Of a stretch of 64,000 nucleotides of DNA, positions 17,005 to 26,214 are shown one piece after another. The DNA lies in the NCBI GenBank assembly GCA_013297725.1, contig JAAFIB010000006.1:1-64000 (forward strand), given 5' to 3'. Numbering within the stretch: position 1 is the stretch's first letter; each line of letters begins with the position of its first letter. A program made the translations under genes and the position numbers. The DNA comes from Sphingomonadales bacterium. GTDB taxonomy: Bacteria > Pseudomonadota > Alphaproteobacteria > Sphingomonadales > Sphingomonadaceae. Under the pieces are notes generated by a model, which saw only the letters and a program-made list of their open reading frames with translations, searched no databases and was not told where the DNA came from.

Positions 17005-17739
17005 TCAAGACAGGCGCGTGCCGATTAATGTGCCCTTTGTCCCGCGCTGATCGAAGGTAAAGTCAAAATCCGGCCAGTTCTTGCGCCAACGCCGCGCCAC
17101 AACGCGCTCCCCCGGTCTGGCAGCATCATCCAGCAAAACCTGGCCGCCGATGCTGATCCTGTTGAACAGCGATTCCGCCGCACCGCGCACATGCGGGTGG
17201 ATGGCCCATGGCGGCCCATCAATGACCAGCAAGTCTATAACAGGCGGCACCGGATCAAGCTGATACCAATGCCCCGGCCAATCCTTTGGCGCTGGCCCCA
17301 AAGGCGCGTGGTGCAAATCGCCGGTAATCTGATGCTCATTCAACCACCGCTGCGTTGATGCGACAAATTCCCGGTGCTGATCAAAACTCAACAACCGCCC
17401 ACCACCGTTCAGCATCAGAGCTTTGCCAATAACAAAGGTCGATGCGCCGCACCCCAATTCGACCACAGACTTTGGCCGTAGGGTTTCAATCGCGCGGCAG
17501 ATATGCGCCAAGAAAAACGTATCGGCTTTCCAGCTTCCCAGATTGGGCAGCGCATCATGCGGCAAACCCAACCGTTCGAGCAGTGCATATTTATGGTCGC
17601 GCCGCCCGCCAGACATGCTGCGTAACAGCCACGGCCACTGGATCGCACCATAAGCACACACGGCGATTTTGTCGGAAAGGCTTTGCCGGATATTCCCGTC
17701 AGACTGCACCCACAGCCCGGTTGCTTCTCGCGATGTCAC
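17005..17739 (-). CDS. Class I SAM-dependent methyltransferase
   Basis: The 244-residue protein has the Rossmann-type methyltransferase fold: VVELGCGAST near residue 92 is motif I for S-adenosylmethionine, LLSFDQHREFV is the following acidic strand, and LLVIDGPP near residue 167 is the post-motif. It resembles the Methyltransf_24 group. The substrate is unknown. Translation starts at a GTG (17739) with AGGAG about ten bases upstream. It lies alone between an acyl-CoA dehydrogenase and an L,D-transpeptidase on the same strand, with gaps of 49 and 73 bases. Confidence 0.82.
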   Translation of the reverse strand: MTSREATGLWVQSDGNIRQSLSDKIAVCAYGAIQWPWLLRSMSGGRRDHKYALLERLGLPHDALPNLGSWKADTFFLAHICRAIETLRPKSVVELGCGASTFVIGKALMLNGGGRLLSFDQHREFVASTQRWLNEHQITGDLHHAPLGPAPKDWPGHWYQLDPVPPVIDLLVIDGPPWAIHPHVRGAAESLFNRISIGGQVLLDDAARPGERVVARRWRKNWPDFDFTFDQRGTKGTLIGTRLS

Positions 17740-17812
17740 TGTTGGGAACTCCTAAAAAGGTATTCCCCTGTAAGCCGACGTTTGCGTAATTTTATGACAA
17801 GATCAAGACTCG

Positions 17813-18319
17813 TTAGGGCCGGATCGTAATCGGCGTCCCGTCATCCACCTGTTTCCAAACCCGTTTCATCTCTGCATTGGAAAGCGCGATGCAGCCATCG
17901 GTCCAATCATTGGGCAACCGGTCGATGGGCGATCCATTGGGTTGGCCGTGGATAAAGATGTCCCCGCCCGGTGACTTGCCCTTTGACTTGGCAAAAGCGC
18001 GGTCCGCGGCATTGGGGTAGGAAACGCGCAAGCTAAGATGATAGCTGCTGCCGGGATTCCGGCCGCTAATCGTATAGTTGCCCTCGGGCGTTTTCTCATC
18101 CCCCTCAAACTGCTTGTGCCCCACCGGCGCATCGCCCAATTTGATGTTTGCATAACGCGCGATTTCTGCGTCCGCTTTATACAAGATCATCACTCGGTCA
18201 CTTTTGTCGACTAGGATACGGTCAGCTTTGACGATGGAGCTGATGTCTTCAGCTTGGCCGGAGGAGCAAGCCCACAAAAGCGGCATCAACAAAAACAAGC
18301 GCAGAAATAGGCCGATCAT
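17813..18319 (-). CDS. L,D-transpeptidase (YkuD) family lipoprotein
   Basis: The 168-residue protein has a lipoprotein signal peptide (MIGLFLRLFLLMPLLWAC, lipobox ending at Cys18) and a YkuD catalytic domain. The conserved HG (in FIHGQPNG) and the active-site cysteine in DWTDGCIALSNAEM are both present. L,D-transpeptidases make 3-3 crosslinks in peptidoglycan or attach proteins to it; small lipoproteins of this 'ErfK/YbiS-like' form are frequent in Proteobacteria. The enzyme should face the periplasm from a membrane anchor. The ATG at 18319 begins the signal peptide directly. Confidence 0.88.
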   Translation of the reverse strand: MIGLFLRLFLLMPLLWACSSGQAEDISSIVKADRILVDKSDRVMILYKADAEIARYANIKLGDAPVGHKQFEGDEKTPEGNYTISGRNPGSSYHLSLRVSYPNAADRAFAKSKGKSPGGDIFIHGQPNGSPIDRLPNDWTDGCIALSNAEMKRVWKQVDDGTPITIRP

Positions 18320-18620
18320 CGCCGAAAGGTCTCACTAAAGTCACACCTGAACGGTTGGGGAGGCGTGTGGAATGATGGGGTAGCGCGGTTAACAAAAATC
18401 GGGCGCACCTGTGATGAGGAATGAAGCGAATCAAAGGGGCGAACATCACTTTTCATCGTTGTGTAGTCTGACAGGAAAAATCCTATTTTGCAAGGTGGAT
18501 TGTAGAAAAGGTTTGAATGTCGGCTAAGTTGGGGGGAGCGGACTGTCCGGTTTTAAACTGAACAGAGTAGAAACTGCTGTTCGGCAATCTGCCATTAGCG
18601 CAACAATCCAAGAATTTTCT
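18320..18620. other. Intergenic region at the 3' edge of the accessory operon
   Basis: This 301-base gap contains no convincing gene. It is AT-richer than its neighbours. It holds a 25-bp sequence (18531-18555) that recurs near 49057, and a weak GAACAG/CTGTTC hairpin (about 18560-18585) that could end transcription of the minus-strand accessory operon. Confidence 0.6.
18531..18555. repeat. 25-bp dispersed sequence, copy 1
   Basis: GGGGGGAGCGGACTGTCCGG and the following TTTTA match 49057-49081 at 23 of 25 positions in the same orientation. Within it CGGAC-T-GTCCG is a small palindrome. Both copies lie just beyond the 3' end of minus-strand accessory genes. Confidence 0.65.
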
Positions 18621-19061
18621 TCAAGAAAGAACATCCAAACAAAGATGGTGAGCTGTGACAGACTCGCTAGCTAGCAGTTCTAATATTTCATCGTCATCAC
18701 GAGAAAGCTGTCGCACCTCCGAATGTGGTTCGTTTCCATCAATTGGAATATGCACGATACGCACTCGTGCATGTCGGGATACGCAAATAGCCTTAAAAGC
18801 CGCTACGTTCGCAATGGCTACACGCGATTTTTTCCCAATAGCTATTCCCGCCGTAAGAAGTTCGACCGTTCTTCGTAGTTTGTTGGCTGCATCGGCGTCC
18901 GCACGTTCAAGCCAGTTTACTGACAATCCATCTTCATTGTATCTGCGGCGAAAAGCTTCCGCAGAAATGCCAAGAACTGTATCATCAGCATCTTTGGCGA
19001 CTTGATTCCAGCCTACGTAGCGGACAATGTGATCTTCGTCCGGGACATTAAGCTGGCTCAT
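18621..19061 (-). CDS. Accessory operon protein C, unknown function
   Basis: This 146-residue protein is the third gene of the TIGR04255 operon. I recognise no catalytic motif. The first 50 residues, with DHIVRYVGWNQVAKD and LSVNWLERAD, look like a conserved N-terminal signature I associate with uncharacterised proteins encoded beside TIGR04255 genes. The ATG at 19061 was chosen because it overlaps the upstream stop by 14 bases and begins this block; an open frame extends to 19187. No signal peptide or membrane segment is visible, so it is probably cytoplasmic. Base composition is AT-richer than the housekeeping genes, consistent with acquisition by transfer. Confidence 0.65.
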   Translation of the reverse strand: MSQLNVPDEDHIVRYVGWNQVAKDADDTVLGISAEAFRRRYNEDGLSVNWLERADADAANKLRRTVELLTAGIAIGKKSRVAIANVAAFKAICVSRHARVRIVHIPIDGNEPHSEVRQLSRDDDEILELLASESVTAHHLCLDVLS

Positions 19062-19722
19062 TGCCGAACCATTTATCGGGCTGAAATACCGCGAGAAGTT
19101 TTCGAACGTTAAAGATCGACGCATCAGCAGCAGCTGTCCGACGTTTGCCCTCTTCCATATACGAAAGCACATATCGCAGATCGTCATCGCCGAAGCAATA
19201 AATCGTCAGCCTCATATCGTCAGCTTGCCATATAGCCATGAGATTACCGTCGGAGGTCATGCCTAACCCCGGCTTGATTCTTGGCTGGATAATAAACATC
19301 AAACGCAGGAAGGTTTGGTATGATTCCGTCGTAAGCGGCTCATCGCCTAACATCCACTCGTCAGCGTCCAAAACACTATCAATCTGACGAAAAAGTTGTT
19401 TTCGCCAGTTTTCGTTGATGCGCATCGCAACTTCAACTTGTGCAGTGTATATCTTCGCGCTTGCCTTAGCGTCGAAAAGTCGTTCTTCTGTCGATTTTAT
19501 TGCAGGGGCCGAGGCTAGGGCAGCGCTACTTGCGGTGAAATTTTTTTCTTCTGTAGATTGAAATAGCGCTTTCGTCCCAGCCGCATCGAATGAAAGTGAT
19601 TGGCCTAATCCAGTTATGCCGAGTGACTGTCTGATGGCAGCATTACCGAAGATGCTTGTCATTCCTAAATCTATCGCGGGCGGCGTCGGTGATGAGGGCC
19701 TGGAAGACATCATTTTTTGCAT
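19048..19722 (-). CDS. Accessory operon protein B, unknown function
   Basis: The 224-residue protein is the middle gene of the three. Its N-terminal 80 residues are Ala/Ser-rich and low in complexity. The C-terminal half has a compact conserved-looking core: WRKQLFRQIDSVLDADEW, then LRLMFIIQPRIKPGLGMTSDGN with a following LMAIW strand, and a final FQPDKWF. No known domain is evident. The ATG at 19722 has GGAG ten bases upstream but overlaps the preceding gene by 80 bases; an ATG at 19662 would shorten the overlap to 20 bases with a poorer ribosome binding site. The overlaps on both sides show that the three genes are translated as a unit. Confidence 0.6.
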   Translation of the reverse strand: MQKMMSSRPSSPTPPAIDLGMTSIFGNAAIRQSLGITGLGQSLSFDAAGTKALFQSTEEKNFTASSAALASAPAIKSTEERLFDAKASAKIYTAQVEVAMRINENWRKQLFRQIDSVLDADEWMLGDEPLTTESYQTFLRLMFIIQPRIKPGLGMTSDGNLMAIWQADDMRLTIYCFGDDDLRYVLSYMEEGKRRTAAADASIFNVRKLLAVFQPDKWFGNEPA

Positions 19723-20386
19723 GGCGCATTTTCTCCAGTAAACTGCTTATATCGGTGTCATGTTGCGGCACGTCAACCTGTCGGATAACATCAATATCCA
19801 AGAGGAACCCGGCATGTTTAGGAATTGGTGATTCCATTGCTCCTGAATTGATGACCGCAAAACAATGGACGTCAGGTAGCGGAAGTCGAGCCATCAGCGA
19901 GTATCCATTTGTGTTGGGATATGAGGATGGCAACTGGATTTGCAGCGTGAGGTAATCCTCATGCCTCGCGACATCATCAACCAGTGGAACATCGATTCTA
20001 TTTATGAACCGCATACCAATCTGTATCACTTTACGATGTCCTACAACTGACTTCCATGTAGTCCAGTCTCGTTGGAAGCGCTCAAAAAACTTGGCCCAGC
20101 CGGGGTAGGTCGCTCGCTGTGATACCGATAAACTGTTGGGTCCTAGAAGCATTTGCTCATCTTCGTCGGCATTAGCTCTGGTAACAACCGTACCCTCGGG
20201 ATTGATGCTAGCTATGTCCTGATCGAAATCGACGTTAATCGTCTTTTTCATTTGCAAGCGCTCGGTTGGATAAAACTTCGACAGCTTTTTTCCTATTTTA
20301 AGCCTGTCTGCCTCGTCAATCAGTCCATCCACTCTCACCTCAATGACAGCTTCTATGATAGGAGGGAAAGGGTAACTCTCATGCAT
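19643..20386 (-). CDS. TIGR04255 family protein
   Basis: The 247-residue protein matches the sporadically distributed TIGR04255 family. The N-terminus ESYPFPPIIEAVIEVRVDG fits the family pattern 'y..pPi.EAv.e.r', and the body alternates strands and helices, with a conserved 'GMRFINRIDVP' strand near residue 124. The function of the family is unknown; it recurs in accessory islands, usually next to other uncharacterised genes. This is the promoter-proximal gene of the accessory operon. The ATG at 20386 has only a weak AAAG ribosome binding site. No signal peptide or membrane helix is visible. Confidence 0.75.
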   Translation of the reverse strand: MHESYPFPPIIEAVIEVRVDGLIDEADRLKIGKKLSKFYPTERLQMKKTINVDFDQDIASINPEGTVVTRANADEDEQMLLGPNSLSVSQRATYPGWAKFFERFQRDWTTWKSVVGHRKVIQIGMRFINRIDVPLVDDVARHEDYLTLQIQLPSSYPNTNGYSLMARLPLPDVHCFAVINSGAMESPIPKHAGFLLDIDVIRQVDVPQHDTDISSLLEKMRHAKNDVFQALITDAARDRFRNDKHLR

Positions 20387-20545
20387 CTTTAGTCAAATCC
20401 GTCTGAAGAATAGCATGTATTGCTGCGAAATGTGTGCGTTGCAATAGCTCACGACTTCTCTTTCATCTCGCCATCTGCCGTCGGGCATTGTTATTCTACC
20501 CATAAATGCTCGCCATTTCGGCGAAACCATTCTGCCCCAACCCCA

Positions 20546-21835
20546 TCAATCCGCAAACGGATCCCTTACTAAAATCGTGTCCTCCCGCTCGGGCGATGTG
20601 CTCACCAACGCCACTGGGCATTCGATCAGTTCCTCGATCCGGCGCACATATTTGATTGCTTGGGCGGGCAGATCGGCCCAGCTGCGCGCGCCTGCGGTGG
20701 TTTCTTGCCAGCCGGGCATTTCTTCGTAAATCGGCACTGCGCGCGCTTGGTCGGCGGCATGGGGCGGCAGGTAATCATAGGTTTGATCGCCGATTGTATA
20801 GCCGGTGCAGATTTTCAGCGTTTCGAACCCGTCGAGCACATCCAGCTTTGTCAGCGCAATTCCGGTAATGCCGCTGACCGCCGCGGATTGCCGCACCAAC
20901 ACAGCGTCGAACCAGCCGCAGCGGCGTTTGCGTCCGGTAACGGTGCCAAATTCATGGCCGCGTTCGCCAAGGCGCTGTCCTGTCGCATCCTCCAGCTCTG
21001 TGGGGAATGGTCCTGCGCCAACGCGGGTGGTGTATGCCTTTACAATGCCCAGCACGAAGCCGACCGATGATGGGCCGAGGCCCGAACCACCGGACGCTGT
21101 GCCCGCAATCGTATTCGAGCTGGTCACAAACGGATAGGTGCCGTGGTCAACATCAAGCAGCACGCCCTGCGCGCCTTCGAACAGCACGCGGTCGCCGCGC
21201 TTTTTCGCTTGGTTCAGGGTGAGCCATACAGGCTTTGCAAACGGCAGCACAAACGCCGCGATATCCCATAGGTCATCCAGCAAACGTTGCCGATCGATTG
21301 GTGGCTGGCCAAAACCGGCGCGCAACGCATCATGGTGCGCGCAGATGCGGTCAAGTTGGGGCTCCAGATCATCAAGGTGCGCCAGATCGCAGATACGAAT
21401 GCTGCGGCGGCCAACCTTATCCTCATATGCAGGGCCAATGCCGCGACCGGTGGTGCCGATTTTGCCAGCGCCAGCTGCCTCTTCGCGCATCGCATCAAGA
21501 TCGCGGTGGAACGGCAGAATCAGGGGCGCGTTTTCGGCGACTTGCAGGTTTTGCGGATTGATATCGACGCCCTGCCCGGTCAGCTTTGCCACCTCATCGC
21601 GGAAATGCCACGGATCAAAAACGACGCCATTGCCGATGACCGACAATGTGCCGCGCACGATGCCCGATGGCAGCAGCGATAATTTATAGGTTTGATCGCC
21701 GACCACCAATGTGTGCCCGGCATTATGCCCGCCCTGAAAACGGACCACGACATCAGCCTTGATCGCCAGCCAATCGACAATCTTGCCTTTGCCCTCGTCA
21801 CCCCATTGTGCGCCGATTACGGTTACATTCGCCAT
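20546..21835 (-). CDS. purA: Adenylosuccinate synthase
   Basis: The 429-residue enzyme condenses IMP and aspartate with GTP hydrolysis to adenylosuccinate, the first committed step to AMP. The N-terminal GTP-binding loop [17 protein letters not shown] (about residues 5-21) is textbook, as are GHNAGHTLV near 40 and the later [11 protein letters not shown] segment. The length equals that of characterised enzymes. It is the last of four minus-strand biosynthetic genes (serC, serA, hisZ, purA), 150 bases behind hisZ, so it may have its own promoter. Confidence 0.98.
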   Translation of the reverse strand: MANVTVIGAQWGDEGKGKIVDWLAIKADVVVRFQGGHNAGHTLVVGDQTYKLSLLPSGIVRGTLSVIGNGVVFDPWHFRDEVAKLTGQGVDINPQNLQVAENAPLILPFHRDLDAMREEAAGAGKIGTTGRGIGPAYEDKVGRRSIRICDLAHLDDLEPQLDRICAHHDALRAGFGQPPIDRQRLLDDLWDIAAFVLPFAKPVWLTLNQAKKRGDRVLFEGAQGVLLDVDHGTYPFVTSSNTIAGTASGGSGLGPSSVGFVLGIVKAYTTRVGAGPFPTELEDATGQRLGERGHEFGTVTGRKRRCGWFDAVLVRQSAAVSGITGIALTKLDVLDGFETLKICTGYTIGDQTYDYLPPHAADQARAVPIYEEMPGWQETTAGARSWADLPAQAIKYVRRIEELIECPVALVSTSPEREDTILVRDPFAD

Positions 21836-21985
21836 GTGAATTTTCCCTAAGGATCAGGGAGGGTTTTGCCCGACGCCCTGTTGGCCTTTTTCTGCGCAGA
21901 AAACATTCCTGCGAAGGGATTCGCCGTAGCCCGCGTTATGGTTTTGGATGCGCAAGGTCCACCGAAAAAAGCAATTCTTGCCGAG

Positions 21986-23047
21986 TTAAACCGGTTCGGG
22001 TCGTCCATTACTTAAAACATGCGTGCAGATTTGTGCCTCGGCGCTGTCATCCTCGGTCAGTTGTGCAACCGCGACCCAGCCTTCCGCGCGCAACGCAGCG
22101 GCTTTACCGGCATTGGTGCCGATTGGCAGAAACAAGCGGCGGCGTTCACCACGGGCAAGCCCTGCATCAATCAGCGGGTCGATATAGGCGGAAAAGCCAA
22201 CCGCCGGTTCTTTGCCAATCCGGTAGCTGCCGCCGCGCCCGATTTCGCCGGATGCTTGCGCGGAGAATATCGAAAAGCCAAACCAGCTTTGATACTCAAA
22301 ACCGTGGCGTTCGGTGGGATCGAGCGTCAGGCGGACATCGGCGGGTAGCGACGCGGCAATCGCCTCAATCGCATCCAGCCGGTCCTTTAGTTTACCGTCC
22401 GTGTCGAAATTGCGCATCCGTTCAAGCGCATCGGGCAGCGGCCCTGCAGCGGCGATCAGCGGTGCGAATTCGGCGGGCACGGCGCCTGCGTCCTTGGCAT
22501 CGAGCGCCGCCTTTAACGCGGCAAGATCACCCTTTGGCTTCAGCACATCGATCAGGTCTGGCATCGTCAGGTCAACGGTGATGTCTTTAACGCCCGCTGC
22601 TTTCAGCCCCTCAATCGCGACCATCAACACCTCGGAGGCAGCGGCTACGCTATCAAGACCGATCAGCTCTGCACCGACCTGCATCATCTCGCGTTCGGGG
22701 CGCAGTTGTGTGGCGCGCAGCTTAACAACTGGCCCGCCATAGGAGAGCCGTACCGGACGCGGATGATGGCCGATGCGCGTTGACGCAATGCGCCCCACTT
22801 GCCCGGTAATGTCACTGCGCACCGCCATCGTCTCACCCGATACCGGATCGACAAAACGCAGCAAGTCGCGCGCCGATGTGCCGAGGCTACCCGTCAGGCT
22901 TGCCTCATATTCGGCGAGCGGCGCCTGCACGCGTTCATAGCCAAAACTGGCGGCGGTATCGAGGATCGCACGCACCAGCCGCGCCGAGGCATCGGCCTCT
23001 GGCGGCAAGCGGTCACGAAACCCGGTGGGGAGAAGGCTGTTGGTCAT
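21986..23047 (-). CDS. hisZ: ATP phosphoribosyltransferase regulatory subunit HisZ
   Basis: The 353-residue protein is a class II histidyl-tRNA synthetase-like paralogue that lacks the anticodon-binding domain. It acts with short-form HisG in the first step of histidine synthesis. The N-terminus LPTGFRDRLPPEA matches the HisZ/HisS start, and VRSDITGQVGRIAS near 78 corresponds to motif 2 without full tRNA-synthetase residues. A true HisS would be about 70-100 residues longer. Its presence predicts that the organism has the short HisG elsewhere; no his gene is adjacent. Confidence 0.88.
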   Translation of the reverse strand: MTNSLLPTGFRDRLPPEADASARLVRAILDTAASFGYERVQAPLAEYEASLTGSLGTSARDLLRFVDPVSGETMAVRSDITGQVGRIASTRIGHHPRPVRLSYGGPVVKLRATQLRPEREMMQVGAELIGLDSVAAASEVLMVAIEGLKAAGVKDITVDLTMPDLIDVLKPKGDLAALKAALDAKDAGAVPAEFAPLIAAAGPLPDALERMRNFDTDGKLKDRLDAIEAIAASLPADVRLTLDPTERHGFEYQSWFGFSIFSAQASGEIGRGGSYRIGKEPAVGFSAYIDPLIDAGLARGERRRLFLPIGTNAGKAAALRAEGWVAVAQLTEDDSAEAQICTHVLSNGRPEPV

Positions 23048-23095
23048 GGGTTGCGGCTTTACGAGAGGTTGGCGTGGTTGGGAACAGTTGAAATG

Positions 23096-23244
23096 ATGTC
23101 ACCCAAAGGACCAAAGACCCAAAGGGGTTGAGAAGCCACGCAAGCGAAGCTTGTATTTTATCCGTTCGCGCCACCCGCAATACACAAGATTGCGCTTTGA
23201 GACCGACACGAGTCCTTTGGTTTCTTTGGTGCTTTGGGTGACAT
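23096..23244. repeat. Imperfect inverted repeat between serA and hisZ
   Basis: 23096-23125 (ATGTCACCCAAAG...) and 23214-23244 (...CTTTGGGTGACAT) are imperfect reverse complements of about 30 bp that share three CCAAAG units, separated by about 88 bases. They form a potential stem-loop or the ends of a small non-autonomous element, different in sequence from the other palindromes in this window. Confidence 0.65.
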
Positions 23245-23252
23245 TTATCGAT

Positions 23253-24836
23253 TTAGAACCGCAACGCCATCGCGCGCTTTACGCCGGGCAGATTGTGGAT
23301 CGCCTCCAATGTTTCGGCAGGAACCACGGTATCAACCGACAGCAAGACAACAGCAACGCCGCCTGCTTCTTGGCGGCCAAGGTGGAACGTGCCGATATTA
23401 ACGTCCGCTTCACCCAATGCCGAACCCAGCCGTCCGATAAATCCGGGTGCATCCTGATTGACGATGTACAGCATATTACCCTCAAGATCCGCTTCGACCT
23501 TTACGCCGAACAGTTCGACCAAACGCGGTGTGCCGTGGCTGAACAATGTACCCGCAACTGATCGTTCGCCAACATCGGTCTTCACCGAAACGCGCAGTAA
23601 TGTGTGATAGTCACCTTCGCGATCGTGCCGCACTTCGCGTACTTCTAGGCCGCGTTCTTTGGCAAGATAAGGCGCGTTGACCATATTCACCGCATCAGAG
23701 AACCGGCGCATAAAGCCGGAGAGGACAGCTGCCGTAATTGGCTTAATGTTAAGCTCCGCTGCTGCACCTTCAACCTCGATGCTGATCTGCGTCAGATCGC
23801 CATGCGCCAGCTGCCCGATCAGCGAACCCAGCTGTTCGGCAAGCGCCATATAGGGACGCAGCTTCGGTGCTTCCTCGGCCGATAAAGACGGCATGTTCAG
23901 CGCATTGGTAACACCGCCATTGACCAGATAATCGGCCATCTGTTCGGCAACCTGCAAGGCGACATTGACCTGCGCTTCGTTGGTCGATGCGCCCAGATGC
24001 GGGGTGCAGATAAAGTTGGGCGTCCCAAACAAAGGCGAATCCTTGGCAGGCTCTGTCTGGAATACATCCAGCGCCGCACCACCAACTTGGCCGCTATCAA
24101 GCGCATCTTTCAGCGCCGCCTCGTCGACCAATCCGCCTCGCGCACAGTTGATAATCCGCACCCCTTTTTTGCATTTGGCAAGGTTCGCGGCGGACAAGAT
24201 GTTGCGCGTCTGATCAGTCAATGGCGTGTGCAAAGTGATAAAGTCCGCCTTGGCCAGCAAAGTATCAAGGTCCGCCTTTTCAACGCCCATTTCGATGGCG
24301 CGTTCGGGAGTCAGGAACGGATCGAATGCAACGACTTTCATTTTCAGGCCCAATGCGCGGCTGGCAACGATGCTACCGATATTGCCCGCACCGATCAGGC
24401 CCAAAGTCTTTCCAGTCAGCTCAATACCCATGAAATCATTCTTGGGCCATTTGCCCGCTTGCGTCTGCGCATTCGCCTCAGGGATTTGGCGAGCAAGCGC
24501 AAACATCAATGCAACTGCATGTTCGGCTGTAGTGATCGAGTTACCAAATGGCGTGTTCATAACGACTACGCCCTTGGCCGAGGCGGCGGGAATATCGACG
24601 TTATCCACACCGATGCCGGCGCGGCCGATGACTTTCAGATTGGTCGCGGCATCAAGGATGTCTTGTGTGGCTTTAGTTGAGCTTCGGATTGCAAGGCCAT
24701 CATATTGCCCGATAATTGCTTTCAGTTCCTCTGGCGTTTTGCCGGTGATGACATCGACGTCGCAGCCGCGCTCTTGGAAAATGAGAGCAGCGTTAGGATC
24801 CATTTTGTCGGAGATAAGTACGCGGGGTTTGGTCAT
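23253..24836 (-). CDS. serA: D-3-phosphoglycerate dehydrogenase
   Basis: The 527-residue enzyme oxidises 3-phosphoglycerate to 3-phosphohydroxypyruvate, the first step of serine synthesis. The NAD-binding loop GLIGAGNIGSIVA lies at about residues 146-158 and the catalytic segment CTPHLGAST near 285 carries the active-site histidine. An intervening (ASB) domain and a C-terminal ACT domain (residues about 455-527) complete the long form, which is often regulated by serine. It lies 158 bases behind serC on the same strand, so the two successive pathway steps are likely co-regulated. Confidence 0.97.
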   Translation of the reverse strand: MTKPRVLISDKMDPNAALIFQERGCDVDVITGKTPEELKAIIGQYDGLAIRSSTKATQDILDAATNLKVIGRAGIGVDNVDIPAASAKGVVVMNTPFGNSITTAEHAVALMFALARQIPEANAQTQAGKWPKNDFMGIELTGKTLGLIGAGNIGSIVASRALGLKMKVVAFDPFLTPERAIEMGVEKADLDTLLAKADFITLHTPLTDQTRNILSAANLAKCKKGVRIINCARGGLVDEAALKDALDSGQVGGAALDVFQTEPAKDSPLFGTPNFICTPHLGASTNEAQVNVALQVAEQMADYLVNGGVTNALNMPSLSAEEAPKLRPYMALAEQLGSLIGQLAHGDLTQISIEVEGAAAELNIKPITAAVLSGFMRRFSDAVNMVNAPYLAKERGLEVREVRHDREGDYHTLLRVSVKTDVGERSVAGTLFSHGTPRLVELFGVKVEADLEGNMLYIVNQDAPGFIGRLGSALGEADVNIGTFHLGRQEAGGVAVVLLSVDTVVPAETLEAIHNLPGVKRAMALRF

Positions 24837-24873
24837 GGTTTTAATCCTTGGAACGGAACAATGTGAATTCTAA

Positions 24874-24986
24874 CCCGTCATGCTGAACTTGTTTTACCTA
24901 GCGGTAACTTCGTTCCAGCATCCATCGTGCAGCAGGGGCGGACCTTGAACGGATGGATGGACCCTGAAACAAGTTCAGGGTGACGG
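24874..24986. repeat. Dispersed palindrome, copy A (CGTCAT-CTGAACTTGTTTC family)
   Basis: The left arm CCCGTCATGCTGAACTTGTTT (24874-24894) and the right arm AAACAAGTTCAGGGTGACGG (24967-24986) are near reverse complements; an inner pair CCAGCATCCATC / GATGGATGG lies between them. The same arm sequence recurs as a perfect palindrome at 59228-59298. It fills the serC-serA gap. Confidence 0.75.
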
Positions 24987-24994
24987 CGTTTAGT

Positions 24995-26122
24995 TTAGGG
25001 TTTCAGCGTTTCATAAGCCCAATCGAGCCACGGCCCGAGTGCTTCGATGTCAGCGGTATCGACCGTCGCACCACACCAGATGCGCAGGCCAGCTGGTGCA
25101 TCGCGGTATCCGGCAATGTCATAGGCGGCATGTTCCGCCTCTAACAGGCCGGCAAACTTCTTGATGAAATCAGCATCGGCACCTTCGACTGTCAAACACA
25201 CCGAAGTCGTCGAACGCGTCGCTGCATCCTGCGCCAAATGGCCCAACCAACTGCGCGATTCGACGATAGCATCCAGCGCCGCCGCATTGGCATTGCTGCG
25301 CGCTATCAACCCGTGCAAACCGCCTACAGACTTTGCCCATTCCAGCGCAAAGATCACATCCTCGACAGCCAGCATCGACGGCGTGTTGATCGTTTCGCCT
25401 TTGAAAATACCCTCGGCGAGCGCACCCTTTGACATCAGGCGGAAAATTTTCGGCAATGGCCATGCGGGTGTGTAATTCTCCAGCCGCTCGACTGCGCGTG
25501 GGCCTAGGATGATTACGCCATGCGCACCCTCACCGCCCAAAACTTTTTGCCAGCTAAAGGTTGTGACATCCAATTTGTCCCACGGCATGTCATAGGCAAA
25601 CACCGCACTGGTCGCGTCATTAAAGGTCAAGCCTTCACGGGTATCGCTGATCCAGTCACCATTGGGCACACGCGCGCCGCTGGTTGTGCCGTTCCATGTG
25701 AAGACAACGTCATTGGAAAAATCGACCTGTGTCAGATCAGGGATCTCGCCATAAGGCGCATTAATAACAGTCGCGTTCAGTTTAAGCTGTTTGTTGACAT
25801 CTGTGACCCAGCCTTCGCCAAAGCTTTCCCACGCCATCATCGTCACCGGACGCGCGCCCAGCATCGTCCACATCGCCATTTCGATAGCGCCTGTATCGGA
25901 ACCCGGAACAATGCCGATGCGGTGTGTGTCGGGCACCTGCAGCACTTCGCGCATCAAGTCGATGGCGAGTTGCAAACGCGACTTGCCGATCTTTGCACGG
26001 TGCGACCGGCCAAGGCATTCGGTTTGAAGTTTGGAAGCTTCCCAGCCCGGCGGCTTTGCGCAGGGGCCAGAGGAAAAATAGGGACGCGCAGGTTTACGCG
26101 TCGGCATTGGGGTACTCGTCAT
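24995..26122 (-). CDS. serC: Phosphoserine aminotransferase
   Basis: The 375-residue pyridoxal-phosphate enzyme transaminates 3-phosphohydroxypyruvate with glutamate to phosphoserine. It is a class V aminotransferase; the PLP lysine is in [14 protein letters not shown] near residue 200, and [13 protein letters not shown] at the N-terminus is typical of the alphaproteobacterial form. The correct ATG is at 26122; an ATG five bases earlier opens only a Met-Thr-stop frame. AAGGAG eight bases upstream lies within a hairpin of the leader RNA, so translation is probably controlled there. The next step enzyme, serA, follows. Confidence 0.96.
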   Translation of the reverse strand: MTSTPMPTRKPARPYFSSGPCAKPPGWEASKLQTECLGRSHRAKIGKSRLQLAIDLMREVLQVPDTHRIGIVPGSDTGAIEMAMWTMLGARPVTMMAWESFGEGWVTDVNKQLKLNATVINAPYGEIPDLTQVDFSNDVVFTWNGTTSGARVPNGDWISDTREGLTFNDATSAVFAYDMPWDKLDVTTFSWQKVLGGEGAHGVIILGPRAVERLENYTPAWPLPKIFRLMSKGALAEGIFKGETINTPSMLAVEDVIFALEWAKSVGGLHGLIARSNANAAALDAIVESRSWLGHLAQDAATRSTTSVCLTVEGADADFIKKFAGLLEAEHAAYDIAGYRDAPAGLRIWCGATVDTADIEALGPWLDWAYETLKP

Positions 26123-26127
26123 GTCAT

Positions 26128-26190
26128 TCTCTCCTTACAGAGAGCTCGCGCGGCGTTGGGACCGCGTGGCCCGAGGTCGCATGTAGAGGC
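26128..26190 (-). promoter_or_regulatory. serC-type leader RNA element
   Basis: The minus-strand leader just before serC folds into two hairpins. CTCG (26175-26172) / CGAG (26148-26145) encloses CGCGG...CCGCG, and CTCTC / GAGAG (26144-26129) holds the ribosome binding site AAGGAG in its 3' part. Position, size and layout fit the serC RNA motif described upstream of serC in Alphaproteobacteria. The assignment is from memory of that motif and needs a covariance search. The ligand or mechanism is not established. Confidence 0.6.
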
Positions 26191-26214
26191 GACCCCGGGA
26201 AAGTCAATGCAGGT

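Noticed and set aside
21808-22581. 257-codon plus-strand frame across purA and hisZ
   Set aside because: It is antisense to two well-supported genes and is very rich in Arg and Ser, as expected for a shadow frame.
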